Assembly (NCBI RefSeq): GCF_019279795.1
Contig: NC_056731.1
Coordinates: 869,477,175-869,541,174 of the forward strand
Length of the DNA stretch: 64,000 bases
DNA from: Protopterus annectens
Lineage: Eukaryota > Chordata > Ceratodontiformes > Protopteridae
Reading direction: 5' to 3'
Part shown: piece by piece, positions 33,383 to 45,261 of the stretch
Layout of the letters: each line of letters begins with the position of its first letter
Position numbering within the stretch: position 1 is the first letter of the stretch
Notes under the pieces: generated by a model
Told to the model about the DNA's origin: nothing
The model's database searches: none
What the model saw: the letters and a program-made list of their open reading frames with translations, nothing else
Made by a program: the position numbers and the translations under genes

Positions 33383-34640
33383 CTAGGTGGAACTGGGATG
33401 AGCCAGAATGCCCTGCAACACAGCAGTGGCAAAGCCTGCTCTAGTTTTGGAATATAAAAGCAGGTGGTAATGTTTTGTGAAGGTATGTACAGAACTCCAA
33501 GTGGCTGCCTCCAAAATATCTTTGGTAGGAACTCCTCTGAGGAAGGCTGTAGAGGTAGCTGTGGCCCTGGTGGAGTGGGATCTGATGCCTGTAGGGACAG
33601 ATTTTCCATGATAGGATTAACAAAACCGTATGCAGTGGCCTATCCATTTTGAAATTGTCTGTTTGGTAACTGGCTTCCCTTGAGCTCCTACAGCATAGGA
33701 CACAAAGAGTTGCTCTGATTTCCTGAAAGGCTTTGTTCTGTCCAAATAATAACGTAGCTGTCTATGGATGTCTAAGGAGTGTAGGAGCCTTTCCCCTTTG
33801 TTTTGAGGATTGGGGTAAAAGGTAGGCAAGTGTATGGCTTGATTTAAAGCTACCCTGGATACCACTTTAGGCATAAATGACGGGTTGGTTCGAAGGGAAA
33901 CCTTATCCTGATGGAAGATGAGAAAGGGCTGCACAGCCATGAGGGCTTGTAGTTCCGATACTCTACGAGCTGAGGTAATGGCCAGAAGGAAAGCGGTTTT
34001 CCAGGACAAGTATTGCAAATATGTTGAGGCAGCTGGTTCAAAGGGAGGCAATGTTAATTTTTCTAGAATGTAATTAAGATCCCAGGCTGGTATTGGTTGC
34101 TTCCTTGGTGGTCTTATATTCTTAGCCCCTCTGAGGAACTGTCTTAAGAGTGGGTGAGAGAATAAGGGTGGATCCATGTTGAATTCTGCAGAAATGGCTG
34201 AGGCATGGATTTTTATGGAGGAAAATGAAAGTCCAGTGTTCAGCGGCTCAGCTAGATACTGTAATACCAGAGGCAAATTCAGTTTTTTAGGGTCCTGGCC
34301 TTTTTTTCTCATTCCAAGAGCAAAACCGTTTCCATTTTGCAGAGTAAGCCTTTCTAGTAGATGGCCTTCTGGCCTCCAAAATGACATCCTGCACCTCTTT
34401 GGGGAGTAGAGTCTGTTGTGGTGTTAAGGAATTTTCCATGCAGCGAGATTGAGTGTTTTCAGCTGACTGTGAAGAGTTTTGTAGCTGTGCTGAGTCAGCA
34501 GAAGAGGCATTAGAGGTAGGGGCCAGGGAGGAGTATGTGTTAGGCTCCTCAGTAGTGGGTACCAGTGTTGTCTTGGCCAGTCTGGAGCAATTAGTATCAT
34601 CTTCGGTCTGTCTGCTCTTGCTTTCAAGAGCACCTTTGGC
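33383..34640 (-). pseudogene. A5 tyrosine recombinase, one nonsense and one frameshift
   Basis: Frame 34387-33617 holds the recombinase middle, including TSARRVSELQALM with the first catalytic arginine. A TAA at 33617 stands where A3 has a tyrosine codon (CIRFCYSFHGK). The same frame then continues to HSTRA, ATWSSVHTF and KHYH with the catalytic tyrosine, to a stop near 33383. A frameshift near 34310, at an A7 run in the sense strand, separates this from the N-terminal ARRPSTRKAYSAKWKRFC part (34958-34287), which overlaps the RNase H ORF. Confidence 0.85.
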
Positions 34641-36500
34641 AGAAGAGGCAGAGGTGGGAAAGCGTAAACTGTCCATGCTGTCCAACTGAATGAAAGGGCG
34701 TCCACTCTCCAGCCCTTTGGATGAAAAAGCCCTTGAACAAAACTTTTCCAATTGATGATTCCTGTGGGAAGCGAAGAGATCTATGTCTGGCCTCCCCCAC
34801 GTTTGGATTATCTTTGTAAACACTTGAAGATGCAACTTCCATTCGTGTGGATCTGTCATATTTCTGCTTAGATTGTCTGCCAGCGTGTTTTCCAAGCCTG
34901 GCAAGTACTGTGCTTGAAGTTCGATTTGCCATTCCAGAGCCAAGTTCCAAAGTGTCATGGGCTAGTCTGCACAGGGGGTATGAATATGTTCCTCCTTGTC
35001 TGTTTATGTACCACATTACTGTGGTGTTGTCTGTTCTTATCAATAATTGTCCTGGATGCAGGAGGTCCTTGAATGCTGTAATTGCATTTATCACTGCTAG
35101 CATTTCTTTTTGATTGATGTGAAGGTGCTTTTCCCTTTGGGACCATTTGCCCTGAATGCACCTGTCTGTCATGTGCGCCCCCCAGGCGTAGTCTGAGGAG
35201 TCTGTTGTGATGACTTGATTTGCTTGAGGCTTGCAAAATGGAAGACCTGTGTTTGACATGCTTGCGCCCACCATAGAAATTCCTTTTGCAAACATGGAAT
35301 TATTGGTATTAATGTTTCCAAACTGTGGCTGTGTTGAGACCATAGGTTTTTTAGGTACCATCGAAGTTTCCTCATATGCAACTTTGCACATGGGATTAAA
35401 AGAATGCAAGATGCCATGAAGCCCAGAGCCTGCAGGATTTTCCTTGCAGCAAGCCTGGTACAATTTGCTAGTGTTTTGAAGTACTGAGGTAGTTGCCCCT
35501 GTTTTTCTGGCGTAAGATAGGCCATCTGGATGTTTGTGTCCAAGTTGGCACCCAGAAAAGTTATTTTCTGAGATGGTGTTAGCCTGGATTTCTCTTTGTT
35601 GATTGTGTATCCCAGAGAATTCAGTAACCGTGTTGCATAAGCCAGATGTTCCAGAAGTATGTGTTTGCTGTCCGCTTGGATCAGGCAGTCGTCCAAATAA
35701 GGGTAAATTTGTATCCCTTGAAGTCTGCAGTAGGCAATTACTGATGTCAGGCATTTCGTGAATACTCTGGGCGCAGTAGATAAGCCAAAGGGCAATGCAG
35801 AGAATTGATAGTGTATTGAACCTGCAAGAAATCTGAGGTATCTTCTGCAGCTTTGTCTGATTGGGACATGCAGGTATGCCTCCTTGAGGTCCAATGTTAC
35901 CAGCCAAAACTCCTTGCCCAGCATGGGAAGAAGCTGCTGTAATGTGAGCATCTTGAATTTTGGTACGAGTAAGAATGTGTTCAGGATGGATAAGTCCAAA
36001 ATGGGTCTCCAGTCGGTTCCTTTCCTTGGTACCAGAAATAGCCTGGAATAAAAACCTTGACCTTGTTTGTGAGTAGGTACCTCTTGAATAGCTTTCATGT
36101 CTATGAGCTTTGAAATTTGTAGTTGTGCCTCTGCCCTTTAATTGTGTGGCAGGTTTGGCATGCCTCTCATTTTTGGGAGAGTGTGAAAATGAAATCTGTA
36201 GCCTCTGTTTATAACGTCCAGGATCCATTTGTCTGTTGTGACTATGCCAATTTCTTGTAAATAATGCCAGCTTTCCTCTCAAGGGTCCTGCCAGCTGGTA
36301 TTTGCTTGGCATGGAAAGGAGGAAGTCATTGGGTTTGTTTCCTGTATTGTTGTGCACTGTCCTCACTACCTCTTGGTGCTGGAGATAGCCATTGCCTGCC
36401 TCTATATGATCCTTGTGATTGCCCACTGCCCCTTGTGCATCTGTATCTACCTCTTTGGGGCTTGTCCGTGGCTGGAAAGGACCAGTTTTTAGAAGGCTAA
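34424..36500 (-). pseudogene. A5 reverse transcriptase / RNase H
   Basis: Frame 36098-35169 gives a clean RT: VPRKGTDWRPILDL, motif A LDLKEAYLHVPI (Asp about residue 70), motif B LPFGLSTAPRVF and motif C YLDDCLI (about residues 135-141). A frameshift near 35255 leads to RNase H (TTDSSDYAWGAH, NQKEMLAV, RTDNTTVMWY). A second near 34955 leads to LADNLSRNMTDPHEW. A third leads to the ILIAPDWPRQHWYPLL end at 34424. An unusually long alternate frame (36633-34624) stays open across the RT and then becomes the RNase H frame. Confidence 0.85.
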
Positions 36501-38068
36501 TTTCTGCTAAAACGTGGTGGTTGAACCTGTAGAAAAGCTTTGACTGTTTGCATAGATTTGGCTTTTTCTTCCATTTTCCGTAGTATCTCCTCAGCATTAG
36601 TACCAAATAGCACATCCTTTTGTAAAGGAGCATCTAATAGTTTAGCTTTCACATGATCAGGCAAGATTTGTTCCCTAAGCCATGCATGTCTACGAATGAC
36701 TGATCTTGTAACAGCAGCTCTACTTGAGGCCTCTAGTGCATCATAGCCACATTGTAAAGTGTGTTTACCCACTTGCTCTGCACTATGCATCATATCCTGC
36801 AACTCCTTCAAATCTGATTGTTCAGGTTGAGACATTTTATTTCTTAATTGTGATAACAGAAACTGATGATATTTAAGCATATGAAACTGACAATTTAAGG
36901 CCCTAATAGCTAGGGTGGCCGAGGTATATACCTTTTTTTCCCACCTTTCTAAGGATCTTGACTCTCTTTCTGAAGGTAGTGGATTCTTAGCAGTAGAGGC
37001 CTTCATTCCCTTGGGGCCTTGAGAAATGGTTTCAGGGTCAGCATTATGGCTTTTGTAAAGAAATTGGTGAGAGTTAGGAACCCTGTAGTACCTATCAGGC
37101 TTGACTGGGGCAGGAGGCAGTGAATCCGGATTAAGGCAAGCCTCCGAGTAAACAAGTACGTCCAAGACAGGAGGTATCGCCAGAGGTCTGTGTTGAGGTA
37201 ACAAAAGAAATTCCCTAAGTCTTTTCTTGGAATCAGAAAAGTCTTGGCCTTCCCAATGGAAGTGTTCCCTCAAGGTGTGCAAGGTTTCCCCAAAAGAAAA
37301 ATCCTCAGGAGGAGATACTGAAGGAATGGACTGCTCTGCGTCTGAGTCTTCAAATGGGGAGTAAGAGTGTTCCTCTACATCAGAATGTTCTGAAAAAAAT
37401 GGAGCCTTGATCAGAAGAGGGAGAATCCTCCAACACTCTGGGTCTCTTGTCTGGAGAGGGTTGGGAACCCCTGATAAGAGTAATTAAATCTTCAGCCATT
37501 TTAAGCATCTGCTTTTTAGGCATGGGGCCTGGGGATGGGCCCTGTGCAACAGGCCTCTTGGGATGCCTGGCTGATTTGGACTTAGTAAAAGCCTTAATGG
37601 AAAAGGAAGATGAAGGTCTAAAGACACCATGGGTGGAAGGGGACCTGTCCACATTAGGAGGCTCAACGCTCACAGTGGCTTCAGTGGTTGAAGTCTGGGT
37701 CTGGGCAGAGGAACCTGCGGTCTCGGTTACAGAAGACACCGCCAAAGAAGTGTCGTCGGTAGTCAGGGACTGCATAGGTGTCTCGCTGAGAACCGGACCA
37801 CGTGTAGCCAGTTTTGGCGTGGTGTCGGTGGGGACTGCGGACCTTGCGTGTCGGTCCTTGTGACATTTTATAATCAAAGGCTGTACCAAAAAAGTGTTGG
37901 GCGAACTCCGCCCGACGCTTAATAGTGCGTTTATTGAAAGTCGCGCAAAAGCGACAGCCCGAGACGTCGTGGTCTGGGCCTAAACAAGGTATGCAAAGGG
38001 AATGGAAATCCTTATGCGGTACTTGCTTCCCACAAGAAATACAATTGTTAGTTAACTTTTTCTGACAT
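36501..38068 (-). pseudogene. A5 gag
   Basis: The ATG at 38068 is the conserved start, but a GTTA duplication just after codon 6 creates a stop and shifts frame, so the zinc module (CISCGK, HSLCIPCLGPDH, CRFC) reads from an upstream frame. A second frameshift near 37870 precedes a RHARSAVPTDTTPK segment shared with A3. The C-terminal domain (37282-36497) is a 261-codon open block with VYTSATLAIRALNCQFH and ending PPRFSRN. The acidic DSDAEQSIPSVSPPE-type motif lies near 37320. Confidence 0.8.
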
Positions 38069-38129
38069 CGGTCTGGGGCAAGAAAAGTTTCCCCAACGGG
38101 GTACTTAGCTTTAATGAAGACTTCAGTTT

Positions 38130-38381
38130 CCAATTTTTCGTAAATTCAGGAGCTGGCCGACCGGCACTTGCGAACTGCTTCTGCTTAGAGCACCGCGCGG
38201 CAAAAAAGACTGAAGAAAATGGCGTCGGCTGTGTCTTATATACCCCTGCCTCACTGACGTCAGGAAAGAAAGCGACAGCAGCTGACGCCGGACCTAGACT
38301 TTGGAATTCGGCCGACTGAGGGGCCGCCTGACGGCAGAGAACCCATATGTGATTACTGCAGCTGTATGCACGATGAACATC
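38130..38381 (-). promoter_or_regulatory. A5 5' ITR and gag promoter
   Basis: On the minus strand TGACGTCA (38264-38257) precedes GGGGTATATAAGACA (about 38246-38232). It is an inverted copy of 32895-33085. The inferred role is the sense promoter of A5. Confidence 0.65.
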
Positions 38382-39761
38382 AGCAGCATTGCAAGAGGCC
38401 TCTAATGAATCAAAACCACATTGCAAAGTATTTTTTCAACTTGTTCAGCAGAATGCATTAAATCCTGTAAATCTTTATTTTCAGCACAATCAGGAATCAA
38501 CATAATTTTCTGTTTAAGCAGTCCAAGAACATGTTGCTGATACTTTAACATATGAAACTGGTGAAGCCCTAATGGCCATGCTAGCAGAAGTGTAAACCTT
38601 CGTGCCCCATCTATCCAGCACCCTGGAGTCTGTCAGAAGGGGTAGGATTTTTAGCAGTAGAAGCCTTAATGCCCTTGGGCCCCTGTGAAATAGTCTCCGG
38701 ATCTGCAATAGGATTTTTAAAAAAGAACTTGTGGGACTCAGAGACCTTGTAGTATCTGCCAGGTTTTCTGGGAGCAGGAGGCAGGAATCAGGGGCCAAAC
38801 TAGATTCCGAAAAAGCATCAACAATGTCGAATAGCTAAAGGCCTATGCTGAGGTAGGAGAAGGACATTCCTAAGCCTCTTTTTTGAATCAGAAAAATCCC
38901 AGCTTTCCCAGTGGAAATGCTCCCTTAGAGTATGCAAGGTTTCCCCAAAGGAAAAATCCTCAGGAGGGGAAGCAGAGGGAATGGAGTCCTCTGCATCAGA
39001 ATCTTCATAAGTAGATAAGGGCAAATCCAGATCATCAGAAGAATCGCAAAAAACAGAATCCTGATCAGAAGATTCATGATCAACTTCAGCCCTAAGCCTC
39101 TTAGAAGGGGAGGGTGGCTACCCCTGATTAGAGTTATTAGATCTTCAGGCATTATTTGTTTTTTAGGCATAGAGGCCTGAGCATGTGGCCTGGGCATCGG
39201 TTTTTCTGGGCATGGATCGAGATTTAGGCCCCAGTAAAAAAGGAGGTGTCGATTTAATATTAAAGTCTGTAGGCCTGAATACACCCTCAGAAGCCAGTGC
39301 CAGCACAGTGGCTCCGTACCCATCCAAGGTACAGACATCCACAGGTTCCATAGCTGAAGCATCTTGCTGCATACCGGACTCTGAATGGGTCTCAGTAGAG
39401 GCCTGTGAATCAGAAGTAGCGGGCATCAGGGGCTGCAAAAGCACCTCACAGAGTACTGGCGAACTGGCTTAGGAGAAGCATAGTCGGCAGTTTTGGACCT
39501 CGGAGGCCTGTCTCTGTCTTTATCTTTGCATGTTTTAGGAAACGCCGTAGCCAGATGGCTAACCGACATTTCTGGATAATTAAACGGAGAACCGAAATAT
39601 TTAGAGGCAAAAATATACAGACGGATAGTGCGCTGATTAAAGCACAAAACCGACAGCAAGGTATGTCGTGGTCAGGGCCTAGGCAAGGAATACAGTACGA
39701 ATGAAAATCTTTGAGTCATTTGCTTTCCACAAGTAATGCAATTATTAACTTTTACTGACAT
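38382..39761 (-). pseudogene. A4 gag, main part
   Basis: The start is the ATG at 39761 (MSVKVNNC by homology to A2). The zinc module is frameshifted around 39700. Frame 39659-39426 keeps the post-module segment and the basic KDKDRDRPPRSK stretch in one frame, unlike A3 and A5. The acidic YEDSDAEDSIPSASPPE motif is at about 39010-38950. The C-terminal domain is broken by a small deletion near 38565. Coding continues at 32855 after A5 is removed. Confidence 0.8.
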
Positions 39762-39834
39762 CGGAAAGGAGCAAGAAAAAGTTTCCCCAACGGGGTACTT
39801 AGCTTTAGTTGAAGACTTTGGTTCTGAAACTCAA

Positions 39835-40077
39835 ATGAAAATTTCAGGAGTCGGCCGACCAGCACTTGCGAACTGCTTCTGCTTCGGGCACCGCACGGCA
39901 AGAAAGACTGATGTAATGGCGTCGGCTGCATGTTTTATACCCCTGACGACCTAACGTCATAGAAGAAGGGACAGCAACAGACGCAGGACCCAAGACTTTG
40001 TTAATCAGGCCGACTGAGGGCTACCTGCAAGCAGATAACCCAAATGTAATGACTGCAACAATGAAACATGAACATCT
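39835..40077 (-). repeat. A4 5' inverted terminal repeat
   Basis: Inverted copy of 17180-17370, ending GAACATCT at 40077. The minus strand has a TGACGTTA site (about 39957-39950) and GGGGTATAAAACATGCAG (about 39943-39926). Confidence 0.75.
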
Positions 40078-41010
40078 AGTGTAACAGCTGCAGCCATTGA
40101 ACCCAGTACATGTAAGACTTGTCTTGCCTGAACTCTCGTCTTGTTTATGAGAAAGGAAACTTGTCGACTAATGGCTGACACCCTGTCTAGAGGCAGTTTT
40201 GCTATCATGCTGCTTGTATCAAAGTCTGACCATATAAAGGTAATAGGTTGACAAGGCAACAAGGCAGACTTTTCGTAGTTTATTGCGATGCCTAACTGGG
40301 AAAAAGTTTGGATTGCGTAGTCCCGTGCCTTGTCTAGTTGATGCGAGACAATAGCAATGAGGAGCCAGTCGTCTAGATATGGAAACACCTGGAATCCTAG
40401 ATGCCTCAGGTGAGTCATGACCACTGCCATACACTTGGTGAACACCCTGGGGGCTGTGGTGAGACCAAAGGGCAGGGCCTTGAACTGATAGTGACTGGCT
40501 CCCAGCCAGAAGTGTAGGAATCTCCTGGATTGCCTGTCCATTTTTATATGGTAGTACGCATCCTGGAGATCGATGGGAGCACATCGAATTGTCCTGACCC
40601 AAGAAGGGAAGAATAGACTGCAGTGTCACCATCTGGAATGTAGTCTTTTTTACCGATTGATTTAGCTTGCTGAGATCCAAGATTGGTCTCCAGTCCCCTG
40701 TCTTTTTTGGAACTAAAATGAACCTTGAGTAAGTTCCAGATCCGATTTGGTCTGTGGCGACTTCCAGGATGGCTCTTTTTTCTAGCAATCTTTGAACCTC
40801 TAGGATTGCATGATCCTGAAGACTGAATGGAACATCTGGGTTAGACCATTTGTCTTTTGAAGGGGACTGAGAAAAGGGAATTTTGTAGCCCCTGGATATT
40901 ATCGATAGTACCCATGTTTCTCTCTTAATAGATTGCCAGGCTGCTGGGTACAGTGATAGTCTGCCCCTGACTGCCTCCAGAAGTGGACAGCTGGGCCTCC
41001 CTTCAGTAGT
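40078..41010 (-). pseudogene. B1 reverse transcriptase
   Basis: Fingers (VPKKTGDWRPILDLSKLNQ) lie in 40788-40219. A frameshift near 40580, at motif A, moves to 40541, where LPFGLTTAPRVF (motif B) and FPYLDDWLL (motif C) are intact. The upstream part (IISRGYKIPF-like, near 40890) is in another frame. The 40078 edge is the A4 insertion point, inside the segment that precedes RNase H. Confidence 0.8.
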
Positions 41011-43218
41011 GCTGGAAGGGCCTAGCAGAGAAAGTATCTCTGTCGCTCTGCTGTTACAGGGTGGCGTCTTCCATTGTTTCCCCCTCTGCCCCTGGGGGAA
41101 AAATCACCACGTGTCAGGCGAAGATCCCTGGGATTTTCAGGACCACATTTTCCTACTTTTCTGACCCTTAGGATAGGGTCTAGATGAATTGGAAAAACAG
41201 ACCCCTACGGTAGACAGTCTTGCCATCCTGTTCACACCTGGTGAGAGTCTTTTACCCAAGGCCCAAACAAGGATGAACCATCAAAGTGGGTGTTGGTAAA
41301 TGAAAGCTTAAAGGGTTCCGCAAATTGACAAAGGCGCATCCAGGAGTGTCTGCGTAGAGCTACTCCAGTACCTGCTGCCCAACTCGCACCATCTGCTGCA
41401 TAAGAAATGAAAATGAGCCTCATGGAGGAGATTACCACGGAGGTCAAGGTCGCAAGCTGGGAAGCTGCCCTGTTAGCAACTCCCTCAGCTGTAGGATCTT
41501 GCAGGGCATCTCCTAGCTCCTTCAGGAGATCCCTCTAAAGTCATGTGAAATGTGACAAGTAATTCAGCGATCGGAGAGTAAAAGTCGCTGAAGAAAACAT
41601 ATGCTTCTCATACCTGTCCATCGTATGAGACTCTGTTCGGCGGATGGACAGATGAAGTTTATGCAAGTTCCTTCTTAGTGGCTGCTGCCACCAGCATGGC
41701 ATCAACAGGGACTACCTTGGTGAGAAAAGACTTGCACTCTGGAGCTGTAATAAATTTGATAGATCTCCTCGGAACAGGTTCCATGGTCTTTGCAGCGCTT
41801 CACACCTTTCGACTCACTACAGACAAAAGTGGGTAGAAAGGCGGAGACACCCAAGAGGTGGAGGGTTGGGAACCAAATGTGTCCAGGTATACAGACTAGT
41901 CCTCAAAGGGGCTAGGGGACTTCCAGACACCCTTCTGAGGATTTCCAAGAGGTCTGAAAAGGAGACATCCTCAGAGAGGGACCGTGGGGACCCTTCCGAC
42001 TCATCCAAGTCCATATCCGAAGTGATGGACTCAGGGGAGTCTAGATGCTTCCTCTTACATTTCTTCTTCCGAGTGACCTCCTCCGAATGTTTGGGGGAGG
42101 TTTGAGAAGTGGGGTCATCCAGTGGAGCGTCCTGGGGCATAGGTTCCCTACGCTTGGCAGGAGGAGGGACAAAGGCCATCACAGGCACCGAGGGAGAAGG
42201 AGCCAATGGAGCCGAAGTTGGAGCAGTCTCAGGAGACAGAACGCTCATCACCTCGAAGGCGCCACAGTCCAGAGTCGAAGGACCCTCCACCTCCAAACAG
42301 CCCAGAGATCTCCTCTGAACCAAGAGCAAAGGCTCAGAGGCCGATGCAGGAGCCGAGCTCATCTGCGCCAAAGCTCCAAGAGGGAGAGTGGGGTCGGACA
42401 AGGGTCTGATACCACTTCCCTCCTTGGAGCTGGCTTCAGAGCTTCGGTGCACAGACCCCTCAACGGACTGAGACATCGAGGAGATTGGAGGGGTAGTCGG
42501 AACTGATAAGGGAGAAGAAACCAGAGCAGACTGTTCCACCACCACTCCCTCCATGCACTCTGGCTCTGAGCCCAAGAGAGTCAGAGGAGGAGTCGATGGA
42601 GAAGATGGGAGGGCCGAAGGAGCCAAATCCTTATAGGCTGGACTTGAGAGTAATTTAGCAAGTGCCTATGAGGAGCCTGTTGACCACTCTCCATGTCATG
42701 ATCCGAAAGTCTGGAGGACTGAGGAGTGTGAAGAGGACTGGTGACTGCCTGCTCTAGGTTGCAGCAGAGGAGATTGTGGAGCGGAGCGTACTGGCTCCAA
42801 AGAGGGAGACCTTGATTTCTTATGGATCTGGAACCGCTCCGAGGACACAGATGGAGCCACCGAAGACTTAGCCTTGTCGGAGCCAATGCTGGAGGCTGAA
42901 AGAGCCGAAGGCTTCTCAGTAAATTTTGTCTGTTCCAAGCTCGGAACCGATAGCTTGGGAGTGTTTCTCGGACACTTTGGCTGGCTGAAGATCCTGAAAC
43001 GAGGCATCTTGAGGGTTCTTCAGGAGGCCACGTAAAATAAGCTTATTTTTTTCTTTCCTACAGGACTCTGAAACTGAAAGCATGACAGACAGAGCAAGAG
43101 TCCTGCAGATGAACAGTCCCTAAACAATAAACGCAACTCATGTGCCCATCCATAAAGGGACATTTTCTGGAAACACGAGTCGTATTTTTTAAACCCAGAG
43201 GGTTTAGACTCTTGACAT
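41011..43218 (-). pseudogene. B1 gag
   Basis: The start by homology is the ATG at 43218. The zinc module is partly frameshifted but CPFMDGHMSCVYCLGTVH and CSVC are visible. The middle is Ser/Pro-rich (42626-41817) with SLSEDVSFSDLLEILRR matching the FAENLEILRQ block of B2. The C-terminal part (41447-41232) holds LCQFAEPFKLSFTN, shared with B2 and B3. Several frameshifts are present. Confidence 0.75.
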
Positions 43219-43600
43219 AACTAGCACTAATCAGGGAAAAAGTTTCCACAGAGAAAACAGAAAACTATCACTCACAACCTACAACAAGCAGGAGCAAACA
43301 GGCTGATACCACAAAGGAAAAAAACTTAATCTTTTTTTTTTTTTTTTGAAAGGAAGGAAGGAAGAGGGAGAGCCTCTAACTTAAACAGCAACTCCCCCGA
43401 TGGGAGAGCCTCTAACTTAAACGGCAATTCCAGAGAAGAGGTGAAGAAAGGGAAGAACCCTCTTAACTTAAAACAGGCTCTAAAGGGAAATCAGGCCTGA
43501 AAGAAAAACGACGGTCAGAAACACCACAAAGTAGAGAAAGGGGTCGTTAGACTAACGAAGAAAGAAACACGCTCTAACGAGTCAATATAACCAGTCATCA
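43219..43600. repeat. B1 gag leader with T17 run, GGAA repeat and 35-base tandem pair
   Basis: Within the B1 5' leader lie a T17 run (43332-43348), a (GGAA)n run, and a 35-base tandem duplication starting at 43367 and 43402 (GGGAGAGCCTCTAACTTAAA in both). No coding function is seen. Confidence 0.6.
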
Positions 43601-45194
43601 TCTTCTTTCGGCTGTTCCCGTTAGGGGTTGCCACAGCGGATCATCTGTTTCCATTTCTTTCTGTCCTCTGCATCTTGCTCTGTCACATCAACCATCTGCA
43701 TGTCCTCTCTAACCACATCCATAAACCTTATCTTAGGCCTTCCTCTTTTCCTGTTACCTGGTAGCTTCATCCTTAGCACCTTTTTTCCAATATACTCAGC
43801 ATCCCTCCTCAGCACACGTCCAAACCAATGTAATCTTGCGCCTCTGGCTTTGTCTCCAAACCTTCCAACCTGGGCTGACCCTCTAATATACTTATTTCAA
43901 TCCTGTCCACCCTTGTCATACCCAGTGCAAATCTTATCTTTAACTCTGCCACATCCAGCTCTAACTCCTGCATTTTTGGCAATGCCACTGTCTCCAACCC
44001 ATATAACATAGCTGGTCTCACTACCCTCTTGTAGACGTTCCCTTTCACTCTTACTGGTACTCGTCTGTCACAAATCACTCCTGACACTTCTCCACCCACT
44101 CCATCCTGCCTGTACTCTCTTCTTCCTGCCTGTACTCTCTTCTTCACCTCTTCCACACTCACCATTACTCTGAACTACTGATCTCAAGTATTTAAACTCA
44201 TCCATTCCTTGCATCCTCACCATTCCTCTAACCTCTCTCATTCACACACATATTCTCTGTCTTAGTCCTGCTGACCTTCATTCCTCCTCTCTAGAGTGTA
44301 TCTCCATCTCTCCAGGGTCTCCTCCACCTGTTCCCTACTCTCACTACAGATCACAATGTCGTCTGCAAACACCATAATCAATGGGGACTCCTGTCTGATC
44401 TCATCTGTCAACCTGTTCATCACCATTGCAAATAAGAAAGGGCTCAGAGCGGATCCTTGATGTAATCTCACCTCCACTCCCACTGCAGACCTCACCGTTG
44501 TCATACTACCCTCGTACATGTCCTGTACCACTCTTACATACTTCTCTGATACTCCCGACTTCCTCATACAATACCACAACTCCTCTCTAGGCACCCTGTC
44601 ATATGCTTTCTCTGTCTACAAAAACAAAATGCAACTCCTTCTGACCTTCTCTGTACTTCTCCATCAACACTCTCAGAGCAAACATTGCATCTGTTAGTGC
44701 TTTTTCCTGGCATGAAACCATACTGCTAATCACTAATCACGTCCCTTCTTAACCTAGCTTCCACTACTCTTTCCCATAACTTAATGCTGTGACTGATCAA
44801 TTTAATCCACCTGTAGGGTTCTACAGTTCTGCACATCACTCTTATTCGTAAAAATCGGTACCAAAACACTTTCTCCATTCCTCAGGCATCCTCTCACTTT
44901 TCAAATTTCATTCAACAATCTGGTTAAAAACTCCACTGCCATTTCACCTAAACACCTCCATGCTTCCACGGGTAGGTCATCTGGACCAACAGCCTTTCCA
45001 GTCTTCATCCTCTTCATAGCTATCCTTACTTCCTCCTTGCTAATCCATTGCACCTCATGATTCACTATACCCACATCATCCAAACTTCTCTCCCTCTCAC
45101 TCATCAACCCCTCAAAAGTACTCTTTCCATCTGCTCAACACACTCTCCTCGCTTGTATGTATGTTTCCCTCATTATCCTTTATCACCTTTACCT
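43601..45194 (-). mobile_element. RTE-like LINE, 5' truncated, inserted in B1 leader
   Basis: Minus-strand ORF2 remnants carry MKTGKAVGPDDLPVEAW (45107-44901), motif B HQGSALSPFLFAMVM and motif C MVFADDIVI (44594-44262), then VVRPAMLYGLETVALPK (44165-43809) and the C-terminal GRPKIRFMDVVREDM block ending RCGNP (43815-43621). The 3' end CAACCCCTAACGGGAACAGCCGAAAG is typical of this group. Clade placement (RTE versus relatives) is by memory of motif style. Frameshifts are numerous; a 20-base unit CCTGCCTGTACTCTCTTCTT is duplicated near 44106-44145. Confidence 0.75.
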
Positions 45195-45261
45195 GCTCAG
45201 GCTGAGTACTTTATATTATTCTAGCAAGTAACTAGAATAATATAAAGTACTCAGCCTGAGC
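45195..45261. repeat. Perfect inverted repeat, 30-base arms, 7-base spacer
   Basis: Arms 45195-45224 and 45232-45261 are exact reverse complements, spacer CAAGTAA. The right arm belongs to B1. The left arm sits at the 5' truncation point of the RTE-like LINE, so it is probably a snap-back copy of B1 made during insertion. Confidence 0.85.

Larger units (their letters stand above)
32856..38381 (-). mobile_element. DIRS family A element A5, full length, inserted in A4 gag
   Basis: A5 is complete at 5.5 kb with both ends (AAAGTACAGTTTTGTACC and GATGAACATC). Removal restores A4 gag: the sequence before 32856 and after 38381 aligns to A2 near 14545. It is one of the best preserved family A copies here. 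Confidence 0.9.
17134..40077 (-). mobile_element. DIRS family A element A4, inserted in B1, multiply split
   Basis: A4 segments are 17134-18828, 31194-31757, 32005-32855 and 38382-40077. It is interrupted by B2, a SINE and A5. The B2 junction closes within the RT/RNase H linker, matching A1 near 480-495. The A5 junction closes in gag, matching A2 near 14545-14560. Ends are AAAGTACAGTTGTGTACAC and GAACATCT. Confidence 0.85.

Noticed and set aside
34624-36633. A 669-codon open frame as a single intact gene
   Set aside because: Its first two-thirds is out of phase with the clear RT motifs in 36098-35169, and only the end is true RNase H. It is kept as a finding about alternate frames, not as a gene.
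45195-45261. A transcription terminator hairpin
   Set aside because: The context is a LINE/DIRS junction in vertebrate-like DNA; the arm is explained as an inverted copy of adjacent B1 sequence.
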